From contig CM119266.1 of NCBI GenBank assembly GCA_051294375.1, forward strand, positions 9,432,538-9,496,537: 64,000 bases of DNA, read 5' to 3'. Below are positions 1 through 64,000 of the stretch, piece after piece (the first letter of the stretch is position 1; every line of letters starts with the position of its first letter). Made by a program: the position numbers and the translations under genes. The DNA comes from Paraspadella gotoi (Eukaryota; Chaetognatha). The notes under the pieces were generated by a model, which made no database searches, was not told the DNA's origin, and saw only the letters and a program-made list of their open reading frames with translations.

Positions 1-525
1 TTCTCTTCTTCTTTATTTATCGTCAAAGTCAGGCCTCTCTCCCTTATTTTTCTCCCTCAGACATATTTTCTGACATCTACTACATTAATAGCAGTTTTTT
101 TCTTTCTCTCACTCTCTCACTCACTCACTCACTCACTCTCGACGTAAAAAAGTCTAGGCAAGGAGAGGCGGGTAGAGATTGGACGACGCCGTCTTGACAA
201 GCCAAGAATTGAACGAAAAAGAAAACAAGACGAAAACGAAGAATACAATAGAAAAAGAAAAAGGCAGTCAAGAAAAAAAGAGAGAGAGAAAGAGAGAGAG
301 CGCGCTCCTTATTTATCGATCGAAGTGCCCTATGGAGACGCCTATCGCGACGTCAACTCTCCCCGCCCTCGCCATGTCATCGGGGCTTAAAATCGCATCA
401 AGACGGAAATAGAGAGAACCATCCATCCATCTTTGACCAGCGACCGAAGGCGAGAGATCGATACTTTTTTTTTGTGCTTTCCTTCAACTTTCCCTCCCCT
501 ATCGCCTCTCCCACCCCTCCCTTAC
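1..525. other. Left edge: fry intron, low-complexity
   Basis: Pyrimidine-rich and AG-rich simple sequence (TCAC repeats near 108-135, AGAGAG near 280-300). One short GC-richer patch near 300-400 might hide a fry exon on the minus strand, but I could not confirm splice sites and an open frame together. Confidence 0.4.
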
Positions 526-60628
<60,103 letters not shown>

Positions 60629-60843
60629 CTGAATGGAAAGGAAGTCATAGTTGTAAGAGCAAAATTAAATTTTCATGAAAGATTAATTAAATTTTCTCTC
60701 AATTTCATGACGAACAATTTTAATTTTGCGGCGAGCAAATTCAATCTCTGTCATTTGACGGGGAACTCGCGTCAAGATACAGTCATATGCGGGTCTTTGC
60801 CAACGAAAAAATTAAAGCCGAAAAACGAGACACATCTAACGTG

Positions 60844-60863
60844 ATGGCGGAGTCCAAGAGCCA
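60844..60863 (+). CDS. Alternative 20-nt first coding exon of the tyrosine kinase
   Basis: It reads ATG plus 17 nt (MAESKSQ when joined) and ends at GTAAAC. It has the same length, reading phase and donor context as 60913-60932, 69 nt downstream, with mostly synonymous differences. Either exon joins the 61086 acceptor in frame. It is probably a tandem duplication giving alternative N-termini. Confidence 0.5.
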
Positions 60864-60912
60864 GTAAACAAATTTATCATTTTCTGGATTTCCTTTAAGA
60901 CATCCAAATATC

Positions 60913-63489
60913 ATGGCAGCGTCGAAAAACAAGTAAATGAATTTCTATTTTTTTTTTTCGCAATTTAAGCGTGAGTAAAGTTTCCCCCTTCATCTAATTT
61001 ACGAGGAACTAACAGACGCGACCGGATTTAAAATCGTCGTTTTTTTAATTATCGACAATTTTCTAAAAAAATTTAATCTTTATAGGTATTGGATTGTAAC
61101 TGAAGATTATGAATCACCCAAAGTACTATCGGCCAGACATGATTTCAATGCTTCCTATGTGGAAGGGGGGCTCAACTTATATTGCAAATCTAAGTATAGA
61201 ATTATATCACAAATTGATAACGAGTGGCTGGAAGTTGAAGATATTAAAACAAAAAAAACTGGTATCGTTCCAAGTTCATATTTTTCTCACATACCAATGG
61301 AACTGCGCAAATCTGATCACTTAATTATACAATTCAAAGAACAAGCTTGGTGCTGGGCTCACAACATAAATACCGGCGCTTCAGGATGGGCACATGAATC
61401 ATGTATTGCGGAATGCTTTGGTGAAACTTGCACTCATTCTTGTCACGAAACAGCAGAAACAGAAACCAGATTACAAGCTAAATATTCTTTTGAGAAAGAG
61501 GGTTATGATCAGGCAATCGACATTGAAGCTGGTAACTACTACTTACTAATTTTTGACACAAAAGACGGTTGGCTGGTAATTAAAGATGAAGAAACCGGTA
61601 TCATAGGTAAAGCACCAAAAGATTATTTTATGATTCAGGAAAACTCTGAGGCCCAAAACGTTAAAGATTCTTGCAAAGTTTTCGTGGCAATTGCTGATTA
61701 TAAGAACCATTCTGATGCCCAGGTTCTTTCAATCAAAAAAGGGGATTTGCTCGAAATTATAGGAAATTCAGACTTTCCTGATTATTGGTATCATGTTAAA
61801 AATATTAAATCCGGCGTGATAGGAGATGTACCCAAGTCATTCGTGAAACTCAAAACTTTTCTAAACTCATCGGAACCACAAGAGGTACCTGATAGATCCC
61901 CAGAAAATTCATTAACTACAGAGTGTTCTGATTCTGAAAAAGAAAACCTTTCAAAGAGCAAAAGAACAAAAAAACGCATCAAATTTTTAATGGCAAAGGA
62001 AGAGCATTCTGCCGGGACTAGCGTCGAAGAAATTAAATATGAAATTGGGGACGAATTTGAGCTTCTTGGGTTGTTGGGGCGCCATGGACGCCTACATGTT
62101 TTACATCTCGACTCCAACTTGGAGGGTGAAATACATGAATCAAAAGTTGAAGAGGTATCTGACAGTCTTTGGCAACATCCCTGGTATCATGGAAAACTTT
62201 CTCGTGTTTCGGCTTTTACCATGCTTAAATCTCAACACACAGGAACTTTTTTAGTGAGAAAAAGTCAAAGTAATGAAGGATTCACCGTTTCTATAAAGGC
62301 AGCTTATAATATTTATAACTGGAAAATAAATCAAAGAGAGGCAAAAGTTTATATTGATAATTCCAATGATTTCGATTCAATCCCCGAATTAATCAAACAT
62401 TTCTCTAGCGAAGTGAACCCATTAGAAAATTGTAAAACGCTATTTTTTAAAAAACCAGCAACCAGGCAAAGACCGCAACTCAGAGAAGAAGGTGAATGGG
62501 AAATTCCACGTTCCAACATTAAAGTCTATAGACTATTGGGCAGTGGGTATTTTGGCGAAGTCCACGAGGGGGAGTGGACGACAAAAAACGGAGCTCGTAA
62601 AGTCGCGGTCAAATCATTAAAGCCGGGAAAAATGTCAATCTCTAAGTTTCTCCGCGAAGCAGAAGTAATGAAAAGGTTGCAGCATCCGAACATATTACGA
62701 ATACTCGGTAAGTAGTTATACAAACGTAGTATTTAAAACGGAATTTTTGAAACATTTTTGCCTTGTATAGGAATTGTTACCAAGGATCCATCTGGTCAAG
62801 TTATTATTTTAACCGAATATATGCAAAATGGAGACCTCCGCCGCTATATCATGAACGACGCTAATAAAATCCACGACGATAGACATTTTTTCGAATTATC
62901 TTGTCACATTTGCACAGGAATGGTTTACCTGGAAAAGCGAAACGTAATTCACAGAGACCTTGCCGCGCGAAATATACTCGTCGACGAAAATGGTACGGCA
63001 AAAATAGCCGACTTCGGACTAACCACTGCTCTCGAAGACGAGGAAGACTACTACAGGTGTGACTCGAAACAGTATTGAAGCCGAGATCGAAGTAAACGAT
63101 ACGCTCATTGATTTCTTTTCCTCAGAGGAGACGCAGATTCGACATTTCCGCGACGATGGGCGGCGTTGGAATGTTTGGAGCGCTTGATATGCACCACGAA
63201 AAGCGACGTCTGGTCATTCGGCGTCACAATGTGGGAAATCTTTACGCGAGGCGAACGTCCCTTCTCTACTTTGAAGAACGAAGAGGTCGTCCAATCTCTC
63301 ATTCGGGGACAAAGACTTCCGAAAACCACAAAATACGTTCAAATTAACGAAGACGCCTACAGAATTATGAATCGTTGCTGGAACAAAAACCCAGCAAAAA
63401 GAGACTCCTTTGCTGAAATGCAGCCACAACTCGAAAGACTATTCTTGGACGCCCTGTCTCGATTAAAGAGACCCGCTACTTCCGAATAA
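60913..63489 (+). CDS. Src-like cytoplasmic tyrosine kinase with five SH3-like domains, SH2 and kinase
   Basis: Exons 60913-60932, 61086-62707, 62771-63056 and 63126-63489 give 763 residues in one frame. SH3-like repeats: residues ~20-76 (ARHDFNA...NEWLEVED...TGIVPSSYF, clear), ~80-117 (WCWAHNINTGASGW, partial), ~134-190 (AKYSFEK...GWLVIKDEETGIIGKAPKDYF, clear), ~203-262 (AIADYKN...YWYHVKNIKSGVIGDVP, clear) and ~304-363 (degenerate). SH2 ~372-455 has WYHGKLSR and FLVRKS. Kinase ~483-750: GSGYFGEV, VAVK lysine ~516, ILTEYM hinge with Thr gatekeeper, HRDLAARN, DFG ~628 and activation-loop Tyr pair EDEEDYYRGD. The APE motif reads ALE. There is no N-terminal Gly-2 for myristoylation and no C-tail regulatory Tyr (ends RLKRPATSE), unlike Src. 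It lies tail-to-tail with the RSPH gene. The start exon is inferred from phase. Confidence 0.92.
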
Positions 63490-63613
63490 TTCCCTTTTCC
63501 TTTCAACGTTTCTTACTACTAGAATAATTGTAAATAATTTCTAATGTTCGGGGGAAATTCGAATTAAACTAAAATTTGACACAGTAATATATTTGTACAA
63601 ATATTATAGAGCA

Positions 63614-63619
63614 AATAAA
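63614..63619 (+). promoter_or_regulatory. Probable polyadenylation signal of the kinase gene
   Basis: AATAAA lies 125 nt after the kinase stop codon, before the convergent RSPH gene begins. Confidence 0.6.
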
Positions 63620-63662
63620 AATATTGTTTTAAATTAAAAGAAACAAACGGATGTCCTCTCTC

Positions 63663-64000
63663 TCAGTCGTCGTCCTCATCCTCGTCTTCGCCACCGCCAC
63701 CTTCTCCTCCTTCCCCGCCCTCTCCCACTTTTTTCTCCAAGAGCTTCCGCAGGGCTTCTTCTTCTTCCGGCGTCGGGTCCACAGTTTCCTCGATCTCCGG
63801 ACCCACTGGATATTCTCTCTACGAGTGCGGGAGCCAAAAGTTTTATATCAAAATGTCGCGATTCAAACACGCTAAGGTCAAAGGCACTGACCCACGGCAT
63901 AGTCGGTAGCTCCGGTTGAAACTCTCCCTTCAAATATTTGAGACCGCTTCCCACGTATATGTTGAAAAACTTTTTTCCCGTTGACAGAGACACTGCACCG
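63663..64000 (-). CDS. Radial spoke head protein RSPH4/RSPH6-like, C-terminal end
   Basis: Radial spoke head proteins of the RSP4/6 (RSPH4A/6A) family are in the spoke heads of motile 9+2 axonemes. Two exons are visible: 63892-64000 (continuing past the window) and 63663-63818, with a 73-nt GT-AG intron. The protein reads GKKFFNIYVGSGLKYLKGEF, then PELPTMPWREYPVGPEIEET and VDPTPEEEEALRKLLEKK, ending in a Gly/Glu/Asp tail. The family C-terminus has the same order: a Y(V/I)G-G-KY motif, a Pro-rich EYP-GPEI segment, DPT-EEE-A and an acidic tail. The stop is 173 nt from the kinase stop on the other strand. Confidence 0.85.

Overview
The window is nuclear DNA of an invertebrate animal. It has spliceosomal GT-AG introns (a few GC-AG), animal-only gene families, an AT-rich repeat-filled background and GC-richer exons. 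The neuropeptide-type receptor, Penelope-like and Helentron-like repeats and an axonemal radial-spoke gene fit a lophotrochozoan or similar small invertebrate. The sequence alone does not fix the species.

Layout: one very large gene, furry (fry), runs on the minus strand across almost the whole window. I could thread 34 consecutive exons between 60628 and 526. They total 5,689 nt, about 1,896 residues, with splice phases agreeing throughout. The N-terminal part lies beyond the right edge and the C-terminus beyond the left edge. Other genes lie on the plus strand inside its introns. These are a small secreted protein made of two identical-spacing four-cysteine modules (9851-10709, no family recognised), a TMC transmembrane-channel gene of about 22 exons (21680-44834) and a rhodopsin-class peptide GPCR (56328-58828). 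At the right end a five-SH3/SH2 tyrosine kinase (60913-63489, plus) meets the 3' end of a radial spoke head RSPH4/6 gene (minus, from 63663) tail to tail. Both sit upstream of the first visible fry exon, so they too are either inside a fry intron or next to a break in the assembly.

The remaining sequence is mostly transposable elements. There are Helentron/HINE-like elements with tandem cores, GGAC microsatellites and terminal palindromes. A Penelope-like family carries hammerhead-type ribozyme cores and 12-16 bp target duplications. Several MITEs and fold-back elements have readable target-site duplications (TA, 7, 8 and 10 bp). There are also tRNA-derived SINEs and a frameshifted Ty3/gypsy pol remnant. 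Three N gaps are present (24673-25193, 38210-38234, 51714-51738). A near-identical 5.7 kb block of the TMC gene appears on both sides of the second gap and is probably an unmerged contig overlap.

The genes do not form a pathway. Fry is a scaffold of NDR/LATS kinase signalling and cell shape, TMC a channel subunit, RSPH4/6 an axoneme part, and the kinase and GPCR are signalling proteins. What joins them is nested placement within one giant host gene.
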